A DNA stretch of 64,000 nt from assembly GCF_002504165.1 (NCBI RefSeq), contig NZ_CP021404.1:1798001-1862000 (forward strand), given 5' to 3'. Positions 17,251 to 27,116 of the stretch are shown here, in pieces. Position numbers and translations under genes: made by a program. The notes beneath the pieces were generated by a model. It did no database searches. It was given only the letters and a program-made list of their open reading frames with translations, and was not told the DNA's origin. Each line of letters begins with the position of its first letter. The first letter of the stretch is position 1. The DNA comes from Pacificitalea manganoxidans. GTDB taxonomy: Bacteria > Pseudomonadota > Alphaproteobacteria > Rhodobacterales > Rhodobacteraceae.

Positions 17251-18504
17251 TTAGCCCTCGGGGGTCAGTCGCCGTGCCAGCGGGGCGACGGTAAGCCCCT
17301 GAACCACGATCGAGAACAAAACGATCATATAGGTCACGGTAAGGATCAGCGGCTTCCATTCGCCTTCGGGGAGGGACAGGGCCAGGGCCACCGAAATCCC
17401 GCCCTTCAGCCCGCCCCACGTCATCACGCGCACCACACCGGGCGAGAACCCGCGAAACGGGCGCAGCAGCGTCACCGGCACCGCGACGGCGGCAAAGCGC
17501 GCGATCAGCGACAGCCCGATCCCCAACACCCCTGCGATCAGGGCATCGATGCCAAAGGCCACGGCGAACACCTCGAACCCGATCATCAGGAACAGCACGG
17601 CATTCAGAATTTCGTCGATCAGGGTCCAGAACGCATCGACATAGCGGCGGGTCTGCGCCGACATCGCATCGCGGTGGCCGACATCGCCGATGAGCAACCC
17701 CGCGCAGACGGCCATGATCGGCGCGGAGACATGCAGCAAGATCGCCAGCTCATAGCCGCCAAAGGCCAGCGCCAGCGTCAACAGCACCTCCAGCGCGTAA
17801 TCGTCGATCCGGCGCATCACGCGGAAAGTCACGAACCCCAGAACGAGCCCCAGCGCCGCGCCGCCCGCCGCCTCCTGCACGAACAAGAGCGCCGCATCCG
17901 CGACGGCGCTGCCATCCTCCGCTCCGGCGCCGTGGCCACTGCCGCCAAAGGCCAGCCCGGTCAGCACCAGAAACACGACATAGCCCACGCCGTCATTGAA
18001 CAGGCTTTCGCCGGCGATCTTCGTTTCCAGCGACTTGCGCAGATTGGCCTCCCGCAACACGCCCAGAACCGCGACGGGGTCGGTGGGGGAAATCAGCGCG
18101 CCGAATACCAGCGCGATCAAGATCGGCATACCGGTAATCAGCGCAAATCCCACGCCCGCGATCACCGTCGACAGCGCCACACCCAGCGTCGCCATCAGCA
18201 GCACGATCAGCCATTCCGATTTGAGATCCGAGATCTTTACATGCAGCGCGCCCGCAAACAGCAACAGGCCCAGCATGCCCTCCAGCAGCGTTTCATCGAA
18301 ATCGATGCCGGTGACCAAGGCGCGCACCTGATCGGCCATGCCCGCCGCCGGAAACACCGCGTCGAGCACCAGCACACAGAGCGACGCCGCAAAGGCTACG
18401 ATCAGGATGCCGATTGCAGAGGGCAGCCGCAGAAACAAGTAATTGACGGTTCCGAACACCGCCGCCAGCACGATCAACAGGGAGGCGATCTGCAACAGGG
18501 TCAT
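17251..18504 (-). CDS. Sodium/proton antiporter, CPA1 (NhaP-like)
   Basis: 417 residues, ATG 18504 preceded by GGAG at good spacing. Twelve or so membrane helices and the diagnostic CPA1 segments are visible: ALISPTDPVAVLGVLREA (the conserved TDP-V motif), ESLFNDGVGYVVF (the ND ion-binding pair in FNDGVG) and the later WGGLKGGISVALALSLP motif. It should exchange cytoplasmic Na+ or K+ for protons across the inner membrane, fitting a marine or salt-exposed organism. It stands alone between the GNAT gene and pabB. Confidence 0.93.
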   Translation of the reverse strand: MTLLQIASLLIVLAAVFGTVNYLFLRLPSAIGILIVAFAASLCVLVLDAVFPAAGMADQVRALVTGIDFDETLLEGMLGLLLFAGALHVKISDLKSEWLIVLLMATLGVALSTVIAGVGFALITGMPILIALVFGALISPTDPVAVLGVLREANLRKSLETKIAGESLFNDGVGYVVFLVLTGLAFGGSGHGAGAEDGSAVADAALLFVQEAAGGAALGLVLGFVTFRVMRRIDDYALEVLLTLALAFGGYELAILLHVSAPIMAVCAGLLIGDVGHRDAMSAQTRRYVDAFWTLIDEILNAVLFLMIGFEVFAVAFGIDALIAGVLGIGLSLIARFAAVAVPVTLLRPFRGFSPGVVRVMTWGGLKGGISVALALSLPEGEWKPLILTVTYMIVLFSIVVQGLTVAPLARRLTPEG

Positions 18505-18613
18505 TGGCGGCTCCGGGGTAAGGTCTCCTGCCGATCTAGCACGCGAAGCCGCTCCTGCCCATGTTGACGGGCGATACGGGGGCTATCGGGGGCACGCAGG
18601 AGGCTTGCGTGGC

Positions 18614-19747
18614 CTAGCTCAGATCGCAGAACCGCGCCTTGCTCAGCGCCTCGGCATATTCGGCCGCTGCGGTGCTGTCGACGACCACACCGCCGCCGAC
18701 CGAAAGCCGCCACGCACCCGGCCCGTCCCCTTGCAGCGTGCGGATCGCGACGTTGAACGACATCTCACCGTCGGGTGCGATCCAGCCGATTGCGCCGCAA
18801 TAGGCCCCTCGCGGCGCAGGTTCGAGTTCGCGGATGATCTGCATCGCGCGGATCTTGGGGGCCCCGGTGATCGAGCCGCAGGGAAACAACGCGGTAAGGA
18901 TTTCGCCCAGACCGGTGCCGGGGCGCAGCGCGGCCGTCACGGTGGAGGTCATCTGATGCACGCTAGGATAGGTTTCGACTTCGAACAGATGCGGCACCCG
19001 CACCGTGCCGGGCAGCGCGATGCGGCTCAGATCATTGCGCATCAGGTCCACGATCATCAGGTTTTCGGCGAGGTTCTTTTCAGACTGGCGCAACCACGCG
19101 ATCTGCGCGCGATCCGCCTCCGCCGTGGCGCCGCGCGCGGCGGTGCCTTTCATTGGGCGGGTGGTCAACTGACCCGCCGCATCGCAGGAGAAGAACAACT
19201 CAGGCGCGCGGGAAATCAGGATCGGCCCGCCCAAATCGACATAGGCGCCCTGCGCCACCGGCTGACTGTGCCGCAGCGCGCGGTGAAGCTCACGGGGGTT
19301 GAGCAGCGTGTCGAGCCTCATAGGGAAGGTGAGGTTAACCTGATAAGTATCTCCCGCACATATATATTCCTGCACCTTGTCAAACGCGGCGCGGTAGCTG
19401 TCGAAATCCTGTTCGGGCGTCAGCCGGGTTGCGCCCTGCGCCTGTTGCGGAGCCTCGATCCAGACCGCAGGCGCATCGAACACACCAAATTCCAGCAACG
19501 AGCCGGGCGTATCGGGCAGCAAGGCGCGCAGACTTGGGTCGAGCAGATAGCCCAGCTCATAGGCGAACCATCCTGCTAACCAGCGCCCCTCCCGCCGGGC
19601 GGCCTCAAGGGCGGCGAAGGCGGCAGGGACACCTGCGGCGGTCTGGGCGCGGATCACGCGGGCCGGGGCGCGAAAGGCCGTGCCCTGCGGCAGACCGCCC
19701 GCGCGGCCAACATGGCCCAGCGGCCCGGTGTCAAACAGGATCTCCAT
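18614..19747 (-). CDS. pabB: Aminodeoxychorismate synthase component I
   Basis: 377 residues, the compact alphaproteobacterial type. Chorismate-binding family signatures are present: AGDTYQVNLTFPM near residue 132, RPMKGTAARG near 195, LMIVDLMRNDLSRIA near 227, and FPCGSITGAPKIRAMQI near 290. The Lys in KGT is the residue that marks aminodeoxychorismate synthase; anthranilate and isochorismate synthases have other residues there. The enzyme aminates chorismate for p-aminobenzoate and folate synthesis using ammonia from PabA. Neither PabA nor the lyase PabC is adjacent; the 260 bases upstream of its start hold no gene that I can support. Confidence 0.9.
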   Translation of the reverse strand: MEILFDTGPLGHVGRAGGLPQGTAFRAPARVIRAQTAAGVPAAFAALEAARREGRWLAGWFAYELGYLLDPSLRALLPDTPGSLLEFGVFDAPAVWIEAPQQAQGATRLTPEQDFDSYRAAFDKVQEYICAGDTYQVNLTFPMRLDTLLNPRELHRALRHSQPVAQGAYVDLGGPILISRAPELFFSCDAAGQLTTRPMKGTAARGATAEADRAQIAWLRQSEKNLAENLMIVDLMRNDLSRIALPGTVRVPHLFEVETYPSVHQMTSTVTAALRPGTGLGEILTALFPCGSITGAPKIRAMQIIRELEPAPRGAYCGAIGWIAPDGEMSFNVAIRTLQGDGPGAWRLSVGGGVVVDSTAAAEYAEALSKARFCDLS

Positions 19748-20007
19748 CGGCGTGGTCTATGCGTCGCGGCGCGCAGCAGCGCAAGGCCCGCGCGCCGGTC
19801 GGTATCGGGGGCGTTCTGCGCAGGCCGCACGCCCCACGGGCACCGGCCCGGCACGATCCCGAGCATTCGCGCCACGGCACCACCGTGGCCGCTGGACAAG
19901 GGCGCGGTGTCGGTCCACTTTCCGCGCTCCGACGCCGGGCGGCCCGATCGGCACCCCGGTGCCGGCCTCTCGCCACAGCGCCCGCATTCATTGGCCAAGG
20001 AGCCCGC

Positions 20008-20961
20008 ATGCCCGCCGCCGTTTCCCCGCGCAAGATCATCATCGACACCGACCCCGGACAGGACGACGCCGTGGCGATTCTGCTGGCGCTTGCCAGTCCC
20101 GAGCTGGAGGTGCTCGCCATCACCGCCGTGGCCGGCAATGTGCCGCTGGACCTGACGACGCTGAACGCGCGTAAGGTCTGCGAATTGGCGGGCCGCGCGG
20201 ATCTGCCGGTGCATCCGGGATGTGCGGGGCCGTTGGCGCGGCCTTTGGTCACCGCTGAGCATGTGCACGGCAAAACCGGGCTCGACGGTGCCGATCTGCC
20301 GGAGCCCGACATGCCATTGCAGGACACCCACGCCGTCGACGCGATCATCGCGCATGTGCGGGCGGAGGCGCCGGGCACGGTCACGCTATGCGCGCTGGGT
20401 CCGCTGACCAACATCGCGATGGCGTTGAAAAAGGCACCCGACATCGCGGAGCGTCTCGCTCACATCGTGCTGATGGGCGGCGCGTATTTCGAAGTGGGCA
20501 ACATCACCCCGGCGGCGGAGTTCAATATTTACGTCGATCCCGAAGCGGCGCAGGTCGTGTTCGGTGCGGGCGTGCCGCTGACGGTGCTGCCGCTTGATGT
20601 GACGCATAAAGCGCTGATCACGCCGGACCGGCACCACGCCTTTGCCGCGCTGAACAGTTCGGTGGGGCAGGCGGTGGCCGGATGGCTGGGATTCTACGAG
20701 CGGTTCGATCGGGAAAAATACGGCTCAGACGGGGGGCCGCTGCATGATCCCTGCGTGATCGCGTGGCTTCTGGCGCCCGATCTGTTCACCGGGCGTGAGA
20801 TCAACGTCGAGATCGAGACGAGTTCGGCGCTGACGCGCGGCATGACGGTGGCGGATTGGTGGGGGGTCACGGACCGCACCCCCAATGCCTTGTTCATCGG
20901 TGATCTGGACGCGTCCGGGTTTTTCGATCTTCTGACCTCCCGGCTGGAGAGCCTCGTATGA
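20008..20961 (+). CDS. Inosine/uridine-preferring nucleoside hydrolase
   Basis: 317 residues from ATG 20008, chosen because AAGGAG lies just upstream and the protein there begins MPAAVSPRKIIIDTDPGQDD; the longer open frame to 19429 is pabB antisense. The DTDPGQDDA Ca2+/ribose-binding cluster opens the fold, followed by GNVPLDLTTLNA, ALGPLTNIAMAL, and MGGAYFEVGNITPAAEFNIY, all standard for the family. It cleaves the N-glycosidic bond of nucleosides to free the base and ribose, a salvage role. The last four bases overlap the GNAT gene that follows. Confidence 0.93.
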   Translation: MPAAVSPRKIIIDTDPGQDDAVAILLALASPELEVLAITAVAGNVPLDLTTLNARKVCELAGRADLPVHPGCAGPLARPLVTAEHVHGKTGLDGADLPEPDMPLQDTHAVDAIIAHVRAEAPGTVTLCALGPLTNIAMALKKAPDIAERLAHIVLMGGAYFEVGNITPAAEFNIYVDPEAAQVVFGAGVPLTVLPLDVTHKALITPDRHHAFAALNSSVGQAVAGWLGFYERFDREKYGSDGGPLHDPCVIAWLLAPDLFTGREINVEIETSSALTRGMTVADWWGVTDRTPNALFIGDLDASGFFDLLTSRLESLV

Positions 20962-21413
20962 GCGCCGCATCGCTGCACCTCGCCGGACCCGAGGATCTGC
21001 CCAAGCTTACCCACCTGTTGGGACAGGCGGAGGCGGAGGCCGGACTGCCAGAACGGACAGATGCCGAGCGCGCGCAATCCTTGACGCCGCTTGTTGCCGG
21101 TGGGCCGGAGGGCGCAGCCTATCTGATCGGTCCGCGTCGCGCGCCTGTCGGCTTTCTCGCGCTTGGGTTCGCGTATTCGCTGGCGCGCGGCGGCCTGACG
21201 GGCCGGATCGAGGCGCTGTGGATTCGCCCTCCCGTGCGGGGGCGTGGCGTGGGCACAGAGGCGCTCTTAGCGCTTGGTCGGGTGATGACGGCAGGGGGGC
21301 TCGACGCATTGCACATCGACGTGCCGGTCAGCCAGAGCCGCATGGCAAAGTTGCTGGCCCGAACCGGGTTTTCGGTGCGTGACGATATTTCCCGGATGAC
21401 CCGGCGGCTGTGA
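20958..21413 (+). CDS. GNAT family N-acetyltransferase
   Basis: 151 residues, starting inside the stop region of the nucleoside hydrolase (ATGA overlap), so the pair is one operon. GNAT features: beta1 LHLAGPEDLPKLTHLL, the conserved acceptor strand GFLALGFAYSL, and IEALWIRPPVRGRGVGTEAL, in which RGRGVG is the acetyl-CoA binding loop, followed by the ALHIDVPVSQSRMAKLLARTGF helix. Coupling to a nucleoside hydrolase suggests nucleoside or base metabolism, but the acceptor is unknown. Confidence 0.87.
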   Translation: MSAASLHLAGPEDLPKLTHLLGQAEAEAGLPERTDAERAQSLTPLVAGGPEGAAYLIGPRRAPVGFLALGFAYSLARGGLTGRIEALWIRPPVRGRGVGTEALLALGRVMTAGGLDALHIDVPVSQSRMAKLLARTGFSVRDDISRMTRRL

Positions 21414-21566
21414 TCCGGGCACCGGGGGCGGCAATGGCGCGGCTTGTAAGCGGGGGGTGCCGCTGCTAGGCCTGCGGCGGCGGCGCGATGCCTGAGCGGA
21501 ACGCTCGACTATCGCGCCTGTCTGCACCCGTTCCGCGGCGCCAGTCGCCCCAGAGAGTCCGCTGTC

Positions 21567-22739
21567 GTGTCCGATCCGATCCGTCCCGCCCAACCCACGC
21601 CCGAGCCGCCACGGCTTGAGATCCGCAACCTGACGCGCAGTTTTGGTGGGCGCGAGGTGGTGCAGGACGTCTCGCTCAGCGTCGCGCCGGGGCAGGTGAC
21701 CTGTCTTCTCGGGCCGTCAGGCTGCGGCAAGTCGACGACCTTGCGCATCATCGCAGGCGTGGATCGGCAGGATGGCGGCGCGGTGCTGATGGATGGTCGG
21801 GTGCTGTCGGACGCGCGGACCCATGTCCCGCCCGAGCAGCGCAAAATCGGGTTGATGTTCCAAGACTTCGCGTTGTTTCCGCATCTGAGTGTGGCGCGCA
21901 ACGTGGCCTTTGGGCTGTCCGGTCCCGAAGCCGAGACCCGCGCGCGGGTCGAGACGCTGTTGGAGCAGGTGAACCTTGGCCGCTTCATCGACGCGCATCC
22001 GCATGAATTGTCGGGGGGCGAACAACAGCGTGTCGCGCTGGCGCGGGCGCTGGCCCCGCGTCCGAAAATCATGCTGATGGACGAACCTTTCTCCGGCCTC
22101 GACAACAGGTTGCGCGATGATATTCGCGATGAAACCCTGCAAATCCTGAAGGCCGAAGGCACAGCCGTCCTGCTGGTCACCCATGAGCCGGACGAGGCGA
22201 TGCGCATGGCCGATGAAATCGCGCTCATGCGCGGTGGTCGGGTGGTCCAGCGCGGCGCGCCCTACCATATCTACAACAATCCGGTGGATCGCGCGGCTGC
22301 GGCATTCTTTAGCGATATCAACGTAGTGTCCGGCACAGTTAATGGGGCGCTTACAATGACGCCTTTTGGCGAATTTCTCGCCCCCGGCATCGCCGACGGC
22401 ACCGATGTCGAGATCGTCATTCGGCCCCAGCACCTGCGCATTGATTTCGAACGTCGCGATGGGCACGCTCCGACCGAACGCGATGGCCTGCCTGCCCGTG
22501 GGGTGGTGGAGCGGTCCCGCTTCATGGGGCGCGAGAGCCTTGTGGAGTTTCGCATGGATCACGACGGCTCGTTGCTGCGCGCGACCGTGCCAGCTGTGTT
22601 CCTGCCCAAGCCCGGCACTGCCTTAATGCTGACGCTGCGCCGGGACCGGTGTTTCCTGTTCCCTGCACAGGCCGATACGCAGCGCGATGACGCTGCGGTA
22701 GCCGTGCCCACAGGTGAGGCGGCGCGCGCGGCGGAATGA
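21567..22739 (+). CDS. fbpC: Iron(III)-type ABC transporter ATP-binding protein (FbpC/PotA-like)
   Basis: 390 residues, GTG start at 21567. Walker A GPSGCGKST near residue 52, Q-loop LMFQDFALFPHL, signature LSGGEQQR, Walker B IMLMDEPF and switch VTHEPDEA are all intact. A C-terminal regulatory region of about 130 residues (IRPQHLRIDFERR..., TOBE type) follows the ATPase domain, as in FbpC, PotA and related importers. It has no permease next to it; the orphan FbpB-type permease (12337-14010) and FbpA (36048-37061) in the same window are the natural partners, which is inference. The 153 bases before the start contain no other gene. Confidence 0.85.
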   Translation: MSDPIRPAQPTPEPPRLEIRNLTRSFGGREVVQDVSLSVAPGQVTCLLGPSGCGKSTTLRIIAGVDRQDGGAVLMDGRVLSDARTHVPPEQRKIGLMFQDFALFPHLSVARNVAFGLSGPEAETRARVETLLEQVNLGRFIDAHPHELSGGEQQRVALARALAPRPKIMLMDEPFSGLDNRLRDDIRDETLQILKAEGTAVLLVTHEPDEAMRMADEIALMRGGRVVQRGAPYHIYNNPVDRAAAAFFSDINVVSGTVNGALTMTPFGEFLAPGIADGTDVEIVIRPQHLRIDFERRDGHAPTERDGLPARGVVERSRFMGRESLVEFRMDHDGSLLRATVPAVFLPKPGTALMLTLRRDRCFLFPAQADTQRDDAAVAVPTGEAARAAE

Positions 22740-22885
22740 CGCTGCTGCGGCGATCACGGGTAATTTCCCGCCCTGAGCCTGCGTTAAGGTCTTTAGTTGC
22801 CGTGGCAAAACCCATACATAGCAAGGACCATTCGCACAGCAGCCCGGCTGGTGGGGACCGCCGCGGCTCATAGGGAGACTGAGAC

Positions 22886-23122
22886 ATGGGTATTGGACAG
22901 ATCGGCATTCCGGGCCTGATCCTGATCGCCGTCGTGGTGCTGGTTCTTTTCGGCCGCGGCAAGGTGTCGTCGCTGATGGGCGAAGTCGGCAAGGGCATCA
23001 CCGCGTTCAAGAAGGGCGTGAGCGAAGGCAGCGCCGAAGACAAAGCCGAAACCGAAGAGCCGCGCGCCGTGAACCCGCCGCCGGCCGCTCCGGTGCACAA
23101 CCCCGACAAGGAAAAGGTCTGA
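22886..23122 (+). CDS. tatA: Sec-independent protein translocase TatA
   Basis: 78 residues; AGGGAGAC precedes the ATG. One N-terminal membrane helix ([17 protein letters not shown]), the FGRGKV hinge, an amphipathic helix ([20 protein letters not shown]) and a charged, proline-rich tail are the complete TatA plan. TatA oligomers form the pore of the twin-arginine pathway, which exports folded, cofactor-containing proteins. First gene of tatA-tatB-tatC-DUF815. Confidence 0.97.
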   Translation: MGIGQIGIPGLILIAVVVLVLFGRGKVSSLMGEVGKGITAFKKGVSEGSAEDKAETEEPRAVNPPPAAPVHNPDKEKV

Positions 23123-23219
23123 GCCACGGGCCGCTCCCTTTGGCGCGTGCCATGTTGCGCTGCGCCGCAGGGATCACCCAGAACGCAATGACCTTTCGGG
23201 GATTTCACGGGAACGAGCC

Positions 23220-23807
23220 ATGTTCGATCTAGGCTGGAGCGAAATGCTGGTGGTGGGCGTCGTCGCGCTTATCGTCGTGGGGCCCAAGGAACTGCCCGGC
23301 ATGTTCCGCACCGTTGGCCGCTTTACCGGCAAGGCCAAGGCGATGGCGCGGGAGTTTTCCCGCGCTATGGAAGATGCGGCCAATGAGAGCGGGGTCAAGG
23401 ATGTGGCCGCCGATCTCAATAAGCTCAACCGCATCTCCTCGCCGCGCAAGATGGGCACCGACGCTTTTAAAAAGGCGACCGCCGATCTCAACCCGTTCAA
23501 CGAAGACGGCAAAGCCCCAAATCCCGGCGACCTGGACGACGATCCTGCATTCGTCGAAGGGGACGATGCCGAACGCAGTGCCGCGTTGGCCGATCAGCAG
23601 GCGGCCAGTGCCGCGCAGATGACCGACGAGCGCGCCGAACAGGCCCGCTTGATTCGCGAGAAATCCGCCGAGAAGGCACAGGCCCGGCTCGATCGCGAAG
23701 CGGCCGCCGCGCAGGCGGAGCTTCACGCCCCCGCAACAGAGCGCGCCGACGCGCCTGCGGCCGATCTCGCGCCTGCCCATGACGACGACGGACAAACCCG
23801 CACATGA
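23220..23807 (+). CDS. tatB: Sec-independent protein translocase TatB
   Basis: 195 residues. [26 protein letters not shown] is the TatB-specific N-terminal helix with the Glu/Pro hinge, followed by an amphipathic helix ([19 protein letters not shown]) and a long alanine/acid-rich tail with many Gln/Glu/Ala runs, expected of a flexible cytoplasmic domain. TatB binds the twin-arginine signal together with TatC. Its stop overlaps tatC by four bases; the 97-bp gap after tatA is the only gap in the operon. Confidence 0.96.
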   Translation: MFDLGWSEMLVVGVVALIVVGPKELPGMFRTVGRFTGKAKAMAREFSRAMEDAANESGVKDVAADLNKLNRISSPRKMGTDAFKKATADLNPFNEDGKAPNPGDLDDDPAFVEGDDAERSAALADQQAASAAQMTDERAEQARLIREKSAEKAQARLDREAAAAQAELHAPATERADAPAADLAPAHDDDGQTRT

Positions 23808-24676
23808 CCACCCAATCCGACGACATCGAAGACAGCGCCGCCCCGCTGATCGAGCATCTGGCAGAGCTGCGCACCCGGCTGATCCGCGCCGTAATCGCGT
23901 TCTTCATTGCGATGTGTCTGTGTTTTTTCGTGGCCGAGCCGCTGCTCGATATTCTGGTGCAGCCCATCGCCGACGTGTTGCGCGCCCGGGGCGAAGACCC
24001 GCGCCTGATCTTTACCGCGCCGCAGGAGAAGTTCTTTGTCCTGATCCGGATCTCGCTGATCGGCGGTCTTGGCCTGTCATTCCCGGTCATCGCGCATCAG
24101 CTGTGGCGATTCGTGGCGCCTGGCCTCTACAAATCCGAAAAGAACGCGTTTCTGCCCTTTGTCATCGCCTCGCCGCTGCTGTTTCTGGCGGGCGCCGCCT
24201 TTGCGCATCTGGTGGTGACGCCGCTGGCGATGAACTTCTTTATCGGGTTCTCGGACGCGGTTCCGGCGCTAGCCAGCCTGATCGCGGGGGAGGATGTCGC
24301 CCCAGTGGTCGATACGCCCGCAAATGACGAATTGCGCACGGTGTTTCTGGGCTCGGTCCGGGAATCGCTCGATCTGTCGCTGAAATTCATCATGGCCTTC
24401 GGCATCTGCTTCCAGCTTCCGGTTCTGCTGACGCTGATGGGCAAGGCAGGGCTAGTGTCTGCCGCAGGTCTGAAGAACGTGCGCAAATACGCCATTGTCG
24501 GCATCTTGGTGCTGGCTGCGCTGGTGACGCCGCCGGATGTGATCACGCAGGTGATCCTTTTTGTTGTGGTCTACAGCCTCTACGAAGTGTCGATCCTGCT
24601 GGTCGCGCGGGTTGAGCGGAAGCGTCTGGCCCGTTTGCGCGCCGAGGGTCTGCTGGACGAGGACGAAGAGCTGTGA
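23804..24676 (+). CDS. tatC: Sec-independent protein translocase TatC
   Basis: 290 residues with six membrane helices. Family landmarks are [20 protein letters not shown] at the N-terminus, the conserved [20 protein letters not shown] segment, [12 protein letters not shown] and [20 protein letters not shown]. TatC is the core receptor for twin-arginine signals. The N-terminal start overlaps tatB by four bases and the end overlaps the DUF815 gene by four bases, so all are translationally coupled. It carries an insert between helices 3 and 4 (about residues 155-190), which varies among alphaproteobacteria. Confidence 0.96.
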   Translation: MTTQSDDIEDSAAPLIEHLAELRTRLIRAVIAFFIAMCLCFFVAEPLLDILVQPIADVLRARGEDPRLIFTAPQEKFFVLIRISLIGGLGLSFPVIAHQLWRFVAPGLYKSEKNAFLPFVIASPLLFLAGAAFAHLVVTPLAMNFFIGFSDAVPALASLIAGEDVAPVVDTPANDELRTVFLGSVRESLDLSLKFIMAFGICFQLPVLLTLMGKAGLVSAAGLKNVRKYAIVGILVLAALVTPPDVITQVILFVVVYSLYEVSILLVARVERKRLARLRAEGLLDEDEEL

Positions 24677-25533
24677 GCTTCGACGACCTCGCCAAGCCGC
24701 ATCTGGCCCGTATCGCCGAAGCATTGGAGCGGATGTCGCCGCCGCCCGCCCCGGCGCCCGATCTGGGTGGGGCAGAGGCATTCGTCTGGCATGTCTCCCC
24801 TGATCGGCTGATCCCGGTGGAAAAGGTCAGCCGCGTCGCGCTTGACCTGCTGATCGGCGTGGATCGGTCGCGCGATACGCTGCTGGAGAACACGCTATAT
24901 TTCGCCCGTGGTTATCCTGCCAACAATGCGCTTCTTTGGGGCTCGCGCGGCATGGGGAAATCCTCGCTGGTCAAGGCGATCCACGCCGAGGTTGTCCGCC
25001 AGGGACACCCGCTGAAGATCGTCGAGGTCCAGCGCGAGGATCTGCCCTCTATCGGGCGCCTGCTTACCATCTTGCGGGCCTCGTCCGCGCGGGTGCTGCT
25101 GTTTTGCGATGACCTGTCGTTCAGCCATGACGACCAGCATTACAAATCGCTGAAGGCCGTTCTGGATGGCGGGATCGAGGGCCGACCCGAGAACGTGGTG
25201 TTCTATGCCACTTCCAATCGGCGCCACCTGATGCCCCGCGACATGATCGAGAACGAACGCTCGACCTCCATCAACCCGTCCGAGGCGGTGGAGGAAAAAG
25301 TGTCTCTATCAGATCGGTTCGGCCTCTGGCTGGGCTTCCATCCCTGTTCGCAGGACGACTACCTGGCCATGATCCGGGGCTATTGCGCGGCGCATGGGCT
25401 GGAGATCGATGAGGCCGAAATGCGGGCCGAAGCGATCGAATGGCAGGCAACGCGGGGTGCCCGTTCGGGCCGCGTCGCTTGGCAGTATTTCACCGACCTT
25501 GCCGGGCGCCGGGGGCTGCCGATCACCGGCTGA
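24673..25533 (+). CDS. DUF815 family P-loop ATPase
   Basis: 286 residues, GTG start within the tatC stop (GTGA). A Walker A motif WGSRGMGKSSLVKA is at about residues 93-106 and a Walker B-like VLLFCDDLSF near 140, followed by a sensor region VVFYATSNRRHLMPRD. This is the AAA-like DUF815 family, whose members are common in alphaproteobacteria; I know of no established function. Position as the last tat gene, with a four-base overlap, hints at a chaperone or quality-control role for Tat substrates, but that is inference only. A small residue-rich N-terminal helical domain precedes the ATPase core. Confidence 0.88.
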   Translation: MSFDDLAKPHLARIAEALERMSPPPAPAPDLGGAEAFVWHVSPDRLIPVEKVSRVALDLLIGVDRSRDTLLENTLYFARGYPANNALLWGSRGMGKSSLVKAIHAEVVRQGHPLKIVEVQREDLPSIGRLLTILRASSARVLLFCDDLSFSHDDQHYKSLKAVLDGGIEGRPENVVFYATSNRRHLMPRDMIENERSTSINPSEAVEEKVSLSDRFGLWLGFHPCSQDDYLAMIRGYCAAHGLEIDEAEMRAEAIEWQATRGARSGRVAWQYFTDLAGRRGLPITG

Positions 25534-25706
25534 GCCTGCGCTTTCGCGTGGGGGGCGGGCCGCTTAATTTCCGCATTGCGACTTCCGCTTCCTGTGCGAC
25601 GTGGCGGCGGATCGGCGCGTCCGTCCTGCGTCGCGGCACTTTTTCCTAGCCTGATCGGGACAGAGCGGGTAGGGCGCGATCAAACGCCTGCAAACGGAGT
25701 CGCGCC

Positions 25707-27017
25707 ATGATCCAGGTTCTTGTCAGCACATGGGCGCTGCTGCTCGGTATTCTTCTGCTGCTCGTCGGCAACGGTGTGCAGGGCACGCTGCTTGGTGTGC
25801 GCGGGGGTATCGAAGGGTTTTCGACCCTTGCGATGTCCATCGTCATGTCTGGCTACTTCGTAGGTTTTCTGGGCGGCTCGCGGCTGGCACCGGCTATGAT
25901 CCGGCGCGTCGGACATATCCGCGTGTTCGCGGCGCTCGGCTCGATGATCTCGGCGATCCTGATCCTGTATCCCGCTTTTGCTCATCCGATCAGCTGGACG
26001 CTGGGGCGCATCCTGATCGGGTTCTGTTTCTCGGCGGTCTATGTGACGGCGGAAAGCTGGCTGAACAACTCCGTCGACAATGCCAACCGGGGCAAGGCGC
26101 TGTCGCTCTATATGATCACCCAAAGCGCGGGCATCGTCATAGCGCAGGGGTTGCTGGTGCTGGGCGATCCGTCGGGGTTCATCCTGTTCGTGATCCCGTC
26201 GGTGCTGGTGTCGATCTCGTTCACGCCGATTTTGCTCAGCGTGGCGCCCACGCCCGCCTTCGCGACCACCAAGCCGATGAGCCTGCGGCAGCTATATTCG
26301 ATCTCGCCCTTGGGCTGCATTGGGATTTTCCTGCTGGGCGGGATGTATTCGGCGATGTTGGGCATGGCGTCGGTCTTTGGCTCCGCGGCGGGGCTGTCTG
26401 TGGCGCAGATCTCCAGCTTCGTTGCGGCGCTCTATCTGGGCGGGCTGTGCTGTCAGTTCCCCATCGGCTGGATGTCTGACCGGCTGGACCGGCGTGGATT
26501 GATCCTGTGGATTTCAGTAATCGGCGCGGCGGTTTCCGCGCTTGGCATGATGTTCGGGGCCAGCAGCTATGTCGTGCTGCTGATCGTGGCCTTTGGCGTC
26601 GGCGGGATGACCAACCCGCTTTACGCGCTGCTCATCGCCTACACGAACGACTATCTCGACCCCGAGGATATGGCCGCCGCATCAGGCGGGTTGCTGTTTC
26701 TGAACGGGCTCGGCGCGATCGCGGGCCCGATCCTGACCGGTTGGATCATGGCGCAGGTCGGACCCTATGGCTTCTTCCTGTTTATCGGGTTGCTGATGGC
26801 CGCGCTTGCCCTCTACGCCGCATGGCGGATGACACAGCGTCAGTCGCCCTCCAGCGTCGAAACGGTCAGCTACGCGCCAATCCTGCCCTCGGCCACCCCC
26901 GTTGTGGCCGAGCTGGTGCAGGAGGTGTTCATCGAAAATCAGGAGGAGGTCGTGTCCGATGCGCAGGACGCGGCGGAGTTGGAATACGCGGAACGGGAGG
27001 CGGCCGGGGGCCGCTGA
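25707..27017 (+). CDS. Major facilitator superfamily transporter (YcaD-like)
   Basis: 436 residues with GGAG upstream of ATG 25707. About 12 membrane helices; the N-terminal half contains LLLVGNGVQGTLLGVRGGIE and the inter-helix motif GSRLAPAMIRRVGHIRVFAAL, and the middle loop has PIGWMSDRLDRRGLI, the MFS motif A of the C-terminal half. These match the YcaD branch of putative MFS carriers, for which the substrate is unknown. The C-terminal ~50 residues form a Glu/Ala-rich soluble tail unusual for the family. It is not overlapped by its neighbours and is probably a single-gene unit. Confidence 0.9.
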   Translation: MIQVLVSTWALLLGILLLLVGNGVQGTLLGVRGGIEGFSTLAMSIVMSGYFVGFLGGSRLAPAMIRRVGHIRVFAALGSMISAILILYPAFAHPISWTLGRILIGFCFSAVYVTAESWLNNSVDNANRGKALSLYMITQSAGIVIAQGLLVLGDPSGFILFVIPSVLVSISFTPILLSVAPTPAFATTKPMSLRQLYSISPLGCIGIFLLGGMYSAMLGMASVFGSAAGLSVAQISSFVAALYLGGLCCQFPIGWMSDRLDRRGLILWISVIGAAVSALGMMFGASSYVVLLIVAFGVGGMTNPLYALLIAYTNDYLDPEDMAAASGGLLFLNGLGAIAGPILTGWIMAQVGPYGFFLFIGLLMAALALYAAWRMTQRQSPSSVETVSYAPILPSATPVVAELVQEVFIENQEEVVSDAQDAAELEYAEREAAGGR

Positions 27018-27116
27018 TCTCAGGCCATCGCGCCCCGCGTATCCGAGCAGCAGTTGCGCTTCCCGCATCCGCGTGAAACTCTGATCCGGCAATAACGACC
27101 GCCCGGAGCGAACACG

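Noticed and set aside
17188-18567. 459-codon open frame antisense to the antiporter gene
   Set aside because: Low-complexity His/Gln/Arg product; opposite strand encodes a complete CPA1 antiporter.
19748-20007. Possible pabC or leader gene between pabB and the nucleoside hydrolase
   Set aside because: Frames here have no aminotransferase class IV features and look like shadow sequence.
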